Source: Melioribacteraceae bacterium (GTDB taxonomy: Bacteria; Bacteroidota; Ignavibacteria; Ignavibacteriales; Melioribacteraceae). From it: a stretch of 64,000 nt of DNA. Location of the stretch: positions 1-64,000 of the forward strand of contig JAIPBD010000023.1 of NCBI GenBank assembly GCA_021739765.1, read 5' to 3'. Made by a program: the position numbers and the translations under genes. Shown here in pieces: positions 1-8,203 of this stretch; within the stretch, counting starts at the first letter, position 1, and every line of letters starts with the position of its first letter. The notes beneath the pieces are model-generated. The model was not told where the DNA came from and did not search any database. It saw only the letters and a list, made by a program, of their open reading frames with translations.

Positions 1-155
1 TAATATATCTATAATAGTCATTTATGGGATTACCTAACTTTCAGGGTGTTCTGTAATCAAATTTCACTTTGGATCCAATGTCTTTGCATAATAGTAACTT
101 TTATTTTCGTCTTTTGCCAATGTTTTTAAGTTTTCCAACATACATCTGTAAAGCT

Positions 156-629
156 TCAGACGGGAATGCTCTTGAAATCTTTCAGTGCATCTAAAATTTC
201 CAGCAGGTAGTAATTTTCATTGTTCACAGCTACATAGATTTTAATCGGTGTGACTTGTTTTGCACCAATTTTGGGGATTACCCGTTTTACTTTTCTGGTT
301 ACTTTCATGATTTTGGGCATGTGAATGATTAAGGCCATGCGATTGTATAATGATCCTTCGGTAGTGTATGCAATACGTTTAACATCTTGAAATGGGTATG
401 GTTTAAGCAGTTCTTCTTCTCTTGGTTTAAGCTCACCAATTTCAGATTGTTTTGGTTGATAGAATACTCTTGCCGTTGCCCTTTTGACAATCCCTTTTTA
501 GATTAAACACTCAATAGCTTTGGCGGCAGCATTGTATTCCGATTGGTCAATAGCGAGTCGCTGATACTTGAAGGTTGTTCCTTCCTTCATCCTATTGTTC
601 TTACGTTCTTTTTTCTCCTCTATCTTCAT
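156..629 (-). pseudogene. Broken DUF6088 (AbiEi-like) antitoxin gene
   Basis: Reading from the ATG at 629, one frame gives a protein starting MKIEEKKERKN with the block KPREEELLKPYPF and ending LDALKDFKSIPV, which I recognise as DUF6088, the type IV abortive-infection antitoxin family related to AbiEi. An in-frame TAA at 498-500 falls between CLI and KGIV, where the family normally has lysine, so a single A-to-T change explains it. The protein also stops at 156, well before the usual C-terminus, and no AbiEii nucleotidyltransferase toxin follows in 1-155. The frame is otherwise intact across 474 bases, so decay looks recent. Family assignment is from memory of the conserved blocks. Confidence 0.7.
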
Positions 630-763
630 TTACTGACGTTACCACTTAGTGAAAACAAAGAAAAGAAATTGTTGGGCTTTGTCTAGTATTTTTAGCAAAA
701 TAATTGACATGTTGGATTTGATTTCAGAAAAAAGCCAGAATATTAATGTGTCTTTAAATGTTT

Positions 764-890
764 GCCTAACAGTCTCGGTTTTAAGTAGTATCGTGGTTCA
801 GCACTAAACTCTGCAGGTGTACACCAAACTGAAAATCCGAAAGGATTTTCAAAAGTAGGTGAGAACAAGCAATTACTTTTAGCCTTGGGG
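764..890 (-). repeat. attC-like site (degenerate)
   Basis: On the minus strand this element follows the stop of the NTF2-like lipoprotein gene. It ends with GTTAGGC (764-770), the canonical integron core, and its outer arms, GGCTAAAAGTAAT and the complement of GGTTTTAAGTAGTATCG, can pair imperfectly. A small inner hairpin has GAAAATCC and GGATTTTC. The left half lacks a clean AAC box, so this is one of the weaker sites. Confidence 0.4.
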
Positions 891-896
891 CAGTTT

Positions 897-1826
897 TTAA
901 TTGTTGATTCCAAATTTCAGTTGTCGATTGTATTCTTCTGACGAGAAAGTCCCTTTTGAATCTTTAATCAGATTTTTTTCACTCATCGTCCAAAGCTCAA
1001 ATCCACTAACTTTCACTTTGTGGTTTTTCCCACTGGGGTCCGCGTCAGTTCCGGTTAAGGTCCAATGAAATTCTATTCCATTAGGTTTATGAACTAAACT
1101 GTCACAACTTACCTTCAGATCTGGAAATTTGGTCATAAAACTTTGTGCAACTTTGGAAATTGCGTTTCTTCCCAAAGCGGGTTCTCCATCGTTTATCTGT
1201 AAAACTCCGTCATCCTCAAAAAACATAGCAACAAACTCTGGTCGCTTACTACCCCAGACTTGTGCATAACCTTCTGCAAAAATGTTTATGTCAAATTTTA
1301 GTTTTTGTTTTGGTTGCTCATGAACTGACCAGGCAATACTAAACAGCTTCCATTCACCATTAGATTTTATTAGTGTGATATGATTAATTTCCCGTTTTCC
1401 CGGAACTCCAAACTGACTGATTACAGCATCGGCTTTAACCAATGCCATTCGATCTGTAACAATAATCTCGTAATCATCAACTATTTCTAAATATGGCTTG
1501 GATTGAGCGTTTTGATATATATCATAGATTTCTTCAACAGCCCACTGATTAGTCGTCCATAAACTATCATTAAAAGAGGTATTCCCGACAATTGCTCCTT
1601 CTAGAATCAACTCTTTCATTGCATTCACATTTTTGTTGCCCGCAGCAAAAAGAAGCTTTTCCACGAAATCCACTATTTCTTTATGGTCTTCGTTTAGCTC
1701 TGAACTTATTTTTTCTGATGCTGTTTGTTCAATTATTTTTGGTTTATTCGCATTGAATTGACAACCGAAAATCAGAAAAGAAAAGGTCAAAATCGAAATA
1801 ATGTTGTTACCGGGAATATTTGTCAT
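897..1826 (-). CDS. Lipoprotein with two NTF2/SnoaL-like domains
   Basis: The 309-residue protein has an N-terminal hydrophobic segment ending in a lipobox (LIFGC, cysteine near residue 22), so it should be a lipoprotein. Two successive domains resemble the NTF2-like/DUF4440 fold: residues about 45-170, with INHITLIKSNGEWKLFSIAW as the typical last strands, and about 175-300, with VFAEGYAQVWG-like helix, RPEFVAMFFEDDGVLQ and HKVKVSGFELWTM. Such domains are steroid-isomerase-like pockets or simple binding modules; no substrate can be inferred. It sits as a single-gene unit between a half-site (1831-1853) and an attC-like element (764-890). The ATG at 1826 is only five bases from the half-site. 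Confidence 0.75.
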   Translation of the reverse strand: MTNIPGNNIISILTFSFLIFGCQFNANKPKIIEQTASEKISSELNEDHKEIVDFVEKLLFAAGNKNVNAMKELILEGAIVGNTSFNDSLWTTNQWAVEEIYDIYQNAQSKPYLEIVDDYEIIVTDRMALVKADAVISQFGVPGKREINHITLIKSNGEWKLFSIAWSVHEQPKQKLKFDINIFAEGYAQVWGSKRPEFVAMFFEDDGVLQINDGEPALGRNAISKVAQSFMTKFPDLKVSCDSLVHKPNGIEFHWTLTGTDADPSGKNHKVKVSGFELWTMSEKNLIKDSKGTFSSEEYNRQLKFGINN

Positions 1827-1830
1827 TTAC

Positions 1831-1853
1831 TGTTATACATTGTTGTGCAACGT
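1831..1853 (-). repeat. attC-like half-site
   Basis: The only sequence between the YdeI gene stop (1861) and the next start (1826) reads, on the minus strand, CGTTGCACAACAATGTATAAC. The ACAACAATG-TATA part matches the left end of whole sites elsewhere (for example at 19,783 and 17,920), but the second arm is missing. Confidence 0.45.
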
Positions 1854-1860
1854 TTTTTAT

Positions 1861-2505
1861 TCATTTTTTTTCCAATTGTTTATGCGAACCATCACAATTC
1901 GGTTTTCGTCTTGAAAGTCCGCAAACACAGTCATTCAGACCATAACCATCCATAATTTTTTGCATATTTTTTTCAATTGTAGATGTTATCGTTCTGGATT
2001 GTTTTGGTTTTGCAAAATGTAAAAGATAACCTCGCTGTCTTCCAGCGGTCAGATTTTTGAACGCTTTTTCAAAGTCGGGATTTTCTTTAAACTTCTGTTC
2101 TAATTCTTCAGGTATTTCGAAGTCAGTAGTTTTTTTCTTCTCAACTTTCTTTCCCGATTTTTCAATTCCGATTGCTTCTTGGATATAATTTTTTAGAGTT
2201 GCTTCGAGTTCCTCAATTTCATGTAATTCTGTAAATCTGATTTGTCTTGCCGATTGGACGTTTTCAGTCTGTTGGATTAAGAGATTTTCGGGGTCTTTCA
2301 GCAATGCGCCTTTGTGAAATAAAATTGCACAATAGTCTTTAAATTCATGGATTAGTACAATATTTTTTCCGTTGTCAGTGTAGCACGGATGCATCCATTT
2401 GAATTCTTCTTTAAGTCCAGATTCAAGAATGATTCCACGAAGTTTGGTCAATTCCGCTTTCCACTTTTCAAGTCCATTTATGTATTTATTAACGTCTTCG
2501 TTCAT
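1861..2505 (-). CDS. YdeI/DUF1801-family protein with C-terminal CDGSH motif
   Basis: Residues 1-110 match the YdeI/DUF1801 family (IVLIHEFKDYCAILFHKGAL, QTENVQSARQIRFT), followed by the usual helical part (TPEELEQKFKENPDFEKAF-like, LTAGRQRGYLLHFAKPKQS). The last about 20 residues read CVCGLSRRKPNCDGSH, an exact fit to the CDGSH iron-sulfur consensus C-x-C-x2-S-x3-P-x-C-D-G-S-H, which binds a 2Fe-2S cluster in mitoNEET-type proteins. The function of YdeI proteins is unclear. The frame extends to a GTG at 2535, but that codon lies in an attC-like element, so I take the ATG at 2505 (MNEDVNKY). Next to it are a half-site downstream and a short site upstream, making it a single-gene unit. Confidence 0.8.
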   Translation of the reverse strand: MNEDVNKYINGLEKWKAELTKLRGIILESGLKEEFKWMHPCYTDNGKNIVLIHEFKDYCAILFHKGALLKDPENLLIQQTENVQSARQIRFTELHEIEELEATLKNYIQEAIGIEKSGKKVEKKKTTDFEIPEELEQKFKENPDFEKAFKNLTAGRQRGYLLHFAKPKQSRTITSTIEKNMQKIMDGYGLNDCVCGLSRRKPNCDGSHKQLEKK

Positions 2506-2531
2506 TGTTTTTGGGGATTCTGCTACCTGCT

Positions 2532-2579
2532 GCACAAAGGTTAAAAAAACGCCTGTTTTAATGGTGTTTATTTTGTGCT
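2532..2579 (-). repeat. Short attC-like site overlapping the upstream stop codon
   Basis: On the minus strand a 48-base dyad begins GCACAAAATAAACACC and ends GGCGTTTTTTTAACC then TTTGTGC, with a short A-rich loop. It closely resembles the short site at 24,090-24,143 (CACAACAATAAATAAACGCC and GGCGTTTATT). The hydrolase stop codon (2568-2570) lies inside it. Confidence 0.6.
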
Positions 2580-3866
2580 AGAAACAGTATTTATCCAATT
2601 TTCAATTGTTGTTAAATAATCAGGATGCAATTTAGACCAATAAGGAAAATCACTTTTCCCAATATTATTCATTGAATGAGAGGCTCCTTCCAATAAAACG
2701 GTTTTAAAATTATTATTGCCCGATTTTATCAGTGCTTCCGCGATAGTTTCATAACTATTTGCGGGTATTATTTCATCATTTGTTCCTTGTAGAATCAGAA
2801 TCGGTTGCTTTGCTGTTTCAAAGTAAGGTATTGGACTATAGAGTAGTTTTTTATCTGTTTGGACTTCATGCAGATTTGGTACCCAAATATTGGCAAACCA
2901 CGAATTAGATTTTTCATTATCTATAGCCTTTTCCAAATCAGTTCTGGATAGTTTTCCGGCTATAAATTCAAAAACCTTTCGTTGAAATTGAGTTGCCGCA
3001 TCAATTTCATTTCCGATTAGGTCTGCATTTCTATTTTTCCAATAATTTAAATCGCTTTCCAGTAAGGAAACGCCGGGACAACTTACTGCAATCCCATATT
3101 TCAAATTTTGCATTTTACTTAAAATATATGGAATTTTAGAAGCTCCTTGACTACTTCCTTTTATTCCTATTTTTTTGAGTGGAATTCCAGTCTTGTGAGA
3201 GAAATATTCTATAGCCCTGACATCATCTGCTGATAGTTCTTCAATTGTTGCAATATTCCAATTACCCTCAGAATTTCCGGTACCCCTTTTGTCATAATGA
3301 AATGTAGTAAATCCCATTTGAGCAAATAGTATGGCTTCCGCACGTGATGCACTTCGGTCTGAGTTTCCGGAAGAAGTCACAATTACAAAGGCATTCCCTT
3401 CATTGTTATCTGAATACCAAATAGTTCCATTTAGACTTAATCCACTTGATTCGAAACTAACGTCTTCACTTTTGGGCGCTTTGGTATTATCTAAAACTTC
3501 CTTCTCTAATGTGTACATGGTTGTAATGGTGTCCACAGTAAGTGACCCTTGAAGTTTGCTATAATTATCAATCCATTTGTTTTTGAAGGAGTAAGTGTAA
3601 AAATCGCTTTGTAACTTAAAATTTATTGAATCTCCGTTTACTTCAATATTTTGAAACGGAATTCGATTGGCATTTTGCTCCAAACTCGTAAAGAAAACAT
3701 TGAAACTTGCAGAATCTCGTTCTATTTCAAATAGTATGTTATCGGAAAAGTTACCATGTTTAAATATTCCGCTAAAGTTACCAGTCATTTCATCTCTTTT
3801 AATGCCCGAATTGGGATTACAAGAAAATATTCCAAATACCAGGAAAATGATAATTGTTTTTTTCAT
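2568..3866 (-). CDS. Alpha/beta-hydrolase lipoprotein
   Basis: From the ATG at 3866 (MKKTIIIFLVFGIFSC) the 432-residue protein starts with a lipoprotein signal peptide; an ATG 33 bases further up adds only charged residues before the signal and is unlikely. Residues about 20-130 form a beta-rich N-terminal domain. The rest is an alpha/beta hydrolase: HYDKRGTGNSEG, nucleophile elbow GIKGSSQGAS near residue 240, acid loop ILQGTNDEIIPAN, and catalytic histidine in GASHSMN. This layout matches secreted acyl-peptidase or esterase-like proteins of Bacteroidota. Substrate is unknown. It is followed by a short attC-like site that overlaps its stop codon. Confidence 0.8.
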   Translation of the reverse strand: MKKTIIIFLVFGIFSCNPNSGIKRDEMTGNFSGIFKHGNFSDNILFEIERDSASFNVFFTSLEQNANRIPFQNIEVNGDSINFKLQSDFYTYSFKNKWIDNYSKLQGSLTVDTITTMYTLEKEVLDNTKAPKSEDVSFESSGLSLNGTIWYSDNNEGNAFVIVTSSGNSDRSASRAEAILFAQMGFTTFHYDKRGTGNSEGNWNIATIEELSADDVRAIEYFSHKTGIPLKKIGIKGSSQGASKIPYILSKMQNLKYGIAVSCPGVSLLESDLNYWKNRNADLIGNEIDAATQFQRKVFEFIAGKLSRTDLEKAIDNEKSNSWFANIWVPNLHEVQTDKKLLYSPIPYFETAKQPILILQGTNDEIIPANSYETIAEALIKSGNNNFKTVLLEGASHSMNNIGKSDFPYWSKLHPDYLTTIENWINTVSSTK

Positions 3867-3895
3867 ATATAATTCTATAAATGTTTGTGTTTGAT

Positions 3896-3911
3896 GCATT
3901 GTTAGCCGCAG
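3896..3911 (-). repeat. attC-like half-site
   Basis: On the minus strand GCGGCTAACAATGC follows the stop of a propeller-gene remnant by ten bases. It matches the left box and spacer of whole sites (CTAACAATG), but the hydrolase gene's leader follows at once and no GTT arm is seen. Confidence 0.45.
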
Positions 3912-3919
3912 TCATTTTA

Positions 3920-4183
3920 TTATTTATTTGCTGTCATTTCAGTTACTACTTTTCCGTCATATTTCCAAATTCCATTTGTGCCCCCAAACCAAATATTGTC
4001 TTCGAAATCACCTAAAATGAATAACAGATCAGAAAAAGTCTTACCGTTGTAAATAAATTTAGAAAATTTTTGACCATCAAAGACACATAAATTCCCAAAT
4101 TGTGCTCCAAGCCAAAGATTACCATTTCTATCTTCATAAATGGCTCTTATTCTCTTACTACAAAGACCATCTGCTTCGTTTTT
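3920..4183 (-). pseudogene. 3' remnant of a two-component-regulator propeller protein
   Basis: One minus-strand frame, open from about 4183 to a TAA at 3920-3922, reads IRAIYEDRNGNLWLG then DFEDNIWFGGTNGIWKYDGK, two blades of the Reg_prop type found in the sensor domain of hybrid two-component proteins. There is no start codon and only about 88 residues, so this is the C-terminal end of a much larger gene. Its own 3' end and a half-site are kept, while the 5' side runs into the attC-like site at 4253. Confidence 0.6.
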
Positions 4184-4252
4184 ATTCGATAATTATTCGA
4201 AAATAATGGTTCGATATGAACTTATATTATACGATAGCGGTTCGGTAAAATG

Positions 4253-4385
4253 CCCTATAACGATCAAGTGTAAGATCAGTATCGGATTTCAAAGCGATTA
4301 CCTGTCCGTCAACACCAAAGTTTATTAAATCACTACCCTTCGATTTCCACTTCACTCGTGATTACTCGTGTATAATGTTGTAGCC
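4253..4385 (-). repeat. attC-like site overlapping the HxlR gene end
   Basis: On the minus strand the element begins GGCTACAACATTATACACGA and ends CGTTATAGGGC, with imperfectly complementary arms. The last 12 or so codons of the HxlR gene lie within its left arm. Confidence 0.6.
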
Positions 4386-4801
4386 AGTTTTTCTTTGTAG
4401 TTTTTCTCTAAATTTTTTGCAAAAGCTAATTTGTCATTTCTTAAAAATTCCATTTCTTTTCCATTTACAATGGTCGGATGGATGGCTCTAAGATGTTTAT
4501 CGCTCCAATTTGCAAGCTCTACAAGTAGGGGGGTTAAAGCCAATCCCTTATCGGTTAAAAGATAGAGGTTGGTCTTCTTATTATCCGGCCGTTGTGTTTT
4601 GATGATGATTCCAACTTCTTCCAGAACCTTGAGTTTGGCCGAAAGAATATTGGTAGCAATGGCTTCTTCACTTTCTGTAAAGTCTTTAAAGGTTTCTTTG
4701 CCTTCGACTAGCATTTGCTTTATGATTACCAACATCCACTTGTCACCTAAAACATCCAAGGCTGAAGTAAACGGGCAATTACATCTGAAAACTTTTTGCA
4801 T
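4352..4801 (-). CDS. HxlR-family transcriptional regulator
   Basis: The 149-residue protein has the HxlR winged-helix signature: cysteine near the N-terminus (CNCPFTSALDVLGDKW), then LVIIKQMLVEGKETFKDF and the recognition region ILSAKLKVLEEVGII with the wing YLLTDKGLAL. HxlR proteins are small DNA-binding repressors or activators, often redox or aldehyde responsive through the N-terminal cysteines. It is divergent from the SnoaL-like gene at 4902, and the 100-base gap is the likely shared control region. Its C-terminus (LATTLYTSNHE) is encoded inside an attC-like element, so the tail may have been acquired from that sequence. Confidence 0.85.
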   Translation of the reverse strand: MQKVFRCNCPFTSALDVLGDKWMLVIIKQMLVEGKETFKDFTESEEAIATNILSAKLKVLEEVGIIIKTQRPDNKKTNLYLLTDKGLALTPLLVELANWSDKHLRAIHPTIVNGKEMEFLRNDKLAFAKNLEKNYKEKLATTLYTSNHE

Positions 4802-4901
4802 ATCTTAACAATCTGTTGAATATTACTTGCAAAATGAAAGTTATTTTTCTATTTTTACTTGCGAAACAAAAGTAATAAATTTTAATCAGAAAGGAAAGTC
4901 A

Positions 4902-5786
4902 ATGAAAAAAGTAATCTGTGTTATTATGTTATCAGGTATTCTCGCTTCCTCTAGCATAGCGCAAACAAAATCAACAAGCGAGCTAAATCAATCAAAGGTA
5001 TCAACAATGAATAAAAAAGAAACAGTAGGTGCTTTCTTAGGTGCCGTTTTAAAGAACGACGCAGCAACAATGCGGGAACTGGCTAATGATAATTACATCC
5101 AGCACAATCCATTTATTCCAACCGGATTAGAATCTTTCATCCAGATGCTTCCTATTTTACAAGAAAACGGTACAACCGCTGAAAACATTCGCATGTTCCA
5201 GGATGGCAATTATGTGTTTATGCACAACATTTGGAGAAATGCCAAGCCTTTTGGAGCAGATGAGATGGTGTCGTTTGATATTATCCGATTAGATGATAAC
5301 GGCAAAGTAGCCGAACATTGGGATGCCATGACCCCATTGGTAAAAGAAACTGCAAGCGGAAGGACGCAGACTGATGGTCCGGCAACCGCATCAGACTTGG
5401 AAAATACCGAAGCAAACAAAGCGTTAGCTAAGGCGATGGTAGAAGATATTCTGATGGGCAAAAACCCGAATAAGATTGCCGATTATATCAGTTCCGAACA
5501 ATATGACCAACATAATCCTGGTATAAAAGATGGATTGGCCGGTATTGTAGAAGCGGTTGAACTTCTCACTTCTCAAAACAACATGTTTAAGTACACTAAA
5601 ATCCACAAAGTATTGGGTGAAGGAAACTTTGTACTTACTGTAAGCGAGGGCGAATGGAATGGTAAAAAGCAAGTCTTTTATGATTTGCTTCGATTTGAAA
5701 ATGGAAAAGCTGTGGAACATTGGGACGTTATTCAGCCTATCCCAACCGAAGGGTTAGCAAATAATAATGGAATGTTTGGATTTTAA
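4902..5786 (+). CDS. Secreted double SnoaL-like protein
   Basis: The start chosen is the ATG at 4902 (MKKVICVIMLSGILASS), preceded by AAGGAAAG and followed by a signal peptide ending IAQ; an upstream in-frame start at 4827 would bury the signal. The 294-residue product has two SnoaL-like (NTF2 fold) domains, about 35-155 and 170-285, each with the NYIQHNPFIPTG or QYDQHNPGIKDG block and an AEHWD or VEHWDVIQP end. These resemble predicted SnoaL-like aldol-condensation or ester cyclase proteins. It is one of the few plus-strand genes in the array and lies divergent from hxlR and just before a broken SDR gene, so the three probably formed a regulated pair or trio. Confidence 0.8.
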   Translation: MKKVICVIMLSGILASSSIAQTKSTSELNQSKVSTMNKKETVGAFLGAVLKNDAATMRELANDNYIQHNPFIPTGLESFIQMLPILQENGTTAENIRMFQDGNYVFMHNIWRNAKPFGADEMVSFDIIRLDDNGKVAEHWDAMTPLVKETASGRTQTDGPATASDLENTEANKALAKAMVEDILMGKNPNKIADYISSEQYDQHNPGIKDGLAGIVEAVELLTSQNNMFKYTKIHKVLGEGNFVLTVSEGEWNGKKQVFYDLLRFENGKAVEHWDVIQPIPTEGLANNNGMFGF

Positions 5787-5821
5787 GTTTATAAAGAATT
5801 AATAACTATTAAAAAGGTCAA

Positions 5822-6276
5822 AAATTAAGAATATAATTATCACTTGAAGCAGCAAAGATTTTGCAGATAAGGGCTATCAAGTTTTTGCTACCATGCGTAA
5901 TGCAATTGGAAAAAATACAGCAGTAAAAACTGAATTAGAAGCATATTCTGCCCACATCAAAGTTGTGGATATGGATGTTACCAACGAAACTTCCGTAAAA
6001 GAGGCGATAGATTGCATCCTTGCAGAAACAGGGAAAATCGATATATAAATCAACAACGCAGGTATTATGTACCTTGGTATTACGGAAGCTTTTGGAATAG
6101 TACAGGCGCACCAGCAGATGGAAACCAACTATTATGGTGCTATTAGAACGATGCAAGCGGTTTTACCTTCAATGCGTAAATCTGGTACCGGGCTAATTAT
6201 CAACACATCTTCGCTGGTGGGCCGTATGTCACCGCCGTTTTTCGGAACCTATACGGCTACCAAACATGCTTTATGA
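5822..6276 (+). pseudogene. Broken short-chain dehydrogenase/reductase
   Basis: The plus-strand frame reads KNIIIT, a stop, then DKGYQVFATMRN, VVDMDVTNETSV, a stop just before INNAG, then NYYGAIRTMQAVLP and TYTATKHAL. These are the SDR cofactor, NNAG and YxxxK (YTATK) segments. The glycine-rich TGxxxGxG loop is missing or deleted, one TAA interrupts the NNAG strand (about 6046), and the gene ends at 6276 right after the active-site region, where a normal SDR has another 80-100 residues. The truncation point abuts a half-site on the opposite strand. An HxlR-SDR pairing is common in Bacteroidota. Confidence 0.75.
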
Positions 6277-6279
6277 CTC

Positions 6280-6293
6280 AATGTTATGTGCAG
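6280..6293 (-). repeat. attC-like half-site
   Basis: Minus strand reads CTGCACATAACATTGAGT a few bases after the stop of the serine hydrolase gene. The CATAACATTG block parallels CTAACAATG of other sites, but no second arm follows; instead the truncated SDR begins in opposite orientation. Confidence 0.4.
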
Positions 6294-6299
6294 TTTTTA

Positions 6300-7997
6300 C
6301 TATTTAACTTTTTCAAAGAAAATATCTTTTGCTCGGCTACTTGAAACTTTGAAACCGATAACTTTTCCTAAATTATTTCTATGAAAACTAATTTCTCGAA
6401 ACGAACCTTTACTTCCAATAAAATAGTCTTTCATTACAGCCGTTAAGTTAAAATTACCCAGTCTTTGGTGATTTGCATATAGAATGTTTTCTTCAATATT
6501 AAAAGTATAATATGCATTCAATTCGGGACTAAAATAATTTCCGGTAAATTCTTCTAAAGAATTCATGGTATAATTTGCAGGAATGTATTTGTCAAATACA
6601 ATAACATATCCATCATCCAAGGTTACGTTCATCTGATTAGAAATAAAGGAGACTGAAGTGTATTCATCTGTTTGCATTTCAAATTCATTTTCTCCAACGG
6701 GAATAAGTGCAGTATTATCGTTGTTAGCTCGCATATAATACAACGTATCGTCTAATATCGCAATTTGTCTTGAATAATTATCATTGTAGTTCCAATAATA
6801 TCCTTCAAAAGATGCCAGTTCCTTCGTGTTTTTTTCAATCGGCTTTTTATGTGAAAGAATCGTTTTGGAATTAGAGATACTTTGTTCTTGTGAAAAGTAT
6901 TCTTGTAAACAAATGTCTGTCAATTGTCTTACTATTTTAGCACCATTTATATCTGAACGATTAATAGTTACTATAATGCTGATGTCTTGCTCAGGAAATC
7001 TGCCTAAATATGCTTGATAGCTAGCGTCCATACCGCTATGCTCAATTCTCGGTAAACCTTTATAAGTATTTACAAATTGACCAAGTGCATAACCAAATGA
7101 ATCACCATTATTTAACTTTCCTAAAGTGTTCATTTTTTGAAAGATATCTTCATTTCCAGTTGTTTCCTTTGTAAAGTTAATTGCCCACTTACTCAAATCT
7201 TCAATAGTTGTGGATAGATTTGTTGCTCCAACACTTGTGTTATTAAAAATATCTTCTAAATATTGGTCATCTCTTTTGTAATAAGAATTTGCCTTATTAT
7301 TTATTACGACACCTTCTTTATCAACAAATTGAGTATTGTTCATTCCTAAAGGAATAAAGATGTTTTGCTTCATATATTCAGCAAAGGATTTCTCAGAGAC
7401 TCGAGCTACTATTTCAGCTAAAAGGGTATAACCGGAATTGCAATACATATATTCTTCATTAGGCATAAAATTTAGCGATTGTTGTTTGTATATAAGGTCA
7501 AGTACTTGATTATTACTAATTATATCATCTAATCGCCATCCGGCAAGCCTCAGAAGATTCCATTGATCCTTTATTCCACTTGTATGATTTAGAAGGTTTC
7601 TGATTGTGATATTGTTACCAAATTCATTCATTTCAGGAATGTACTTTCTGATATTATGATCTAATGAAAGTTTCTCTTCTGCTTCCATTAACAAAATTGC
7701 AAAAGCTGTAAATTGTTTCGAAACTGAAGCTACATGAAAAGAAGTTTTGTCAGTTATAGGAATTTGATGTTCTAGATTTGCAAGTCCATATTCTTTTTGT
7801 ATTGCTAATTCATTTTGATGTACAATTCCTATAGCTATACCGGGTTTATTCAAATTATAATCTTTAAATAGACTGTCAATTTCCCCGACTATTCGGGATA
7901 AATTAAATTCATTTTCTTCACTATCCTGAGATCGAAGATTAGTTGTAAATATTAGCAAGCAAGTACATGCTATTAAGAGTTTGTTGAGATAATTCAT
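6300..7997 (-). CDS. Serine hydrolase, beta-lactamase/PBP class C family
   Basis: I start at the ATG at 7997 (MNYLNKLLIACTCLL), preceded by AAAGGAAAA; an ATG at 8018 is also in frame. After a signal peptide the protein shows the class C motifs: SVSK (S-x-x-K nucleophile, about residue 95), YCNSGY (Y-x-N, about 190) and HSGMD (the H/K-x-G motif, about 330). A C-terminal domain of some 180 residues (FEGYYWNY, FTGNYFSPELNAYYTF) resembles the lipocalin-like tails of Bacteroidota beta-lactamase-related proteins. It probably acts in the periplasm as an esterase or D-amino-acid peptidase rather than a true beta-lactamase. It is a single-gene unit. Confidence 0.85.
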   Translation of the reverse strand: MNYLNKLLIACTCLLIFTTNLRSQDSEENEFNLSRIVGEIDSLFKDYNLNKPGIAIGIVHQNELAIQKEYGLANLEHQIPITDKTSFHVASVSKQFTAFAILLMEAEEKLSLDHNIRKYIPEMNEFGNNITIRNLLNHTSGIKDQWNLLRLAGWRLDDIISNNQVLDLIYKQQSLNFMPNEEYMYCNSGYTLLAEIVARVSEKSFAEYMKQNIFIPLGMNNTQFVDKEGVVINNKANSYYKRDDQYLEDIFNNTSVGATNLSTTIEDLSKWAINFTKETTGNEDIFQKMNTLGKLNNGDSFGYALGQFVNTYKGLPRIEHSGMDASYQAYLGRFPEQDISIIVTINRSDINGAKIVRQLTDICLQEYFSQEQSISNSKTILSHKKPIEKNTKELASFEGYYWNYNDNYSRQIAILDDTLYYMRANNDNTALIPVGENEFEMQTDEYTSVSFISNQMNVTLDDGYVIVFDKYIPANYTMNSLEEFTGNYFSPELNAYYTFNIEENILYANHQRLGNFNLTAVMKDYFIGSKGSFREISFHRNNLGKVIGFKVSSSRAKDIFFEKVK

Positions 7998-8062
7998 TTT
8001 TTCCTTTGTTAACTTCATATTTGTCTAAACTATTTTAATTGGGATAAGGGTTGGAAAATAGA

Positions 8063-8190
8063 GCACATAAAACCGTCTCGGCTAAAAGTGGTACGGGATT
8101 TCATGTCACGCCACTACCGCCTACCGTAAAGTTTATTTGATGTAATCGCTTTCATATCAGCGCTTTACCCCGCATTATGTATCGCCAAGG
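8063..8190 (-). repeat. attC-like site
   Basis: On the minus strand the element starts CCTTGGCGATACATAATGCGG and ends CGAGACGGTTTTATGTGC; ACATAA-GCGG and CCG-TTATGT can pair. Its interior contains GTGACATGAAATCCC, similar to GTTTGACATGAAACC in the site at 15,364-15,497. Confidence 0.5.
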
Positions 8191-8203
8191 TTACCAATCG
8201 TAT

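Noticed and set aside
2568-3899. Start of the hydrolase gene at 3899
   Set aside because: The extra 11 residues precede a clear lipoprotein signal peptide; ATG 3866 fits better.
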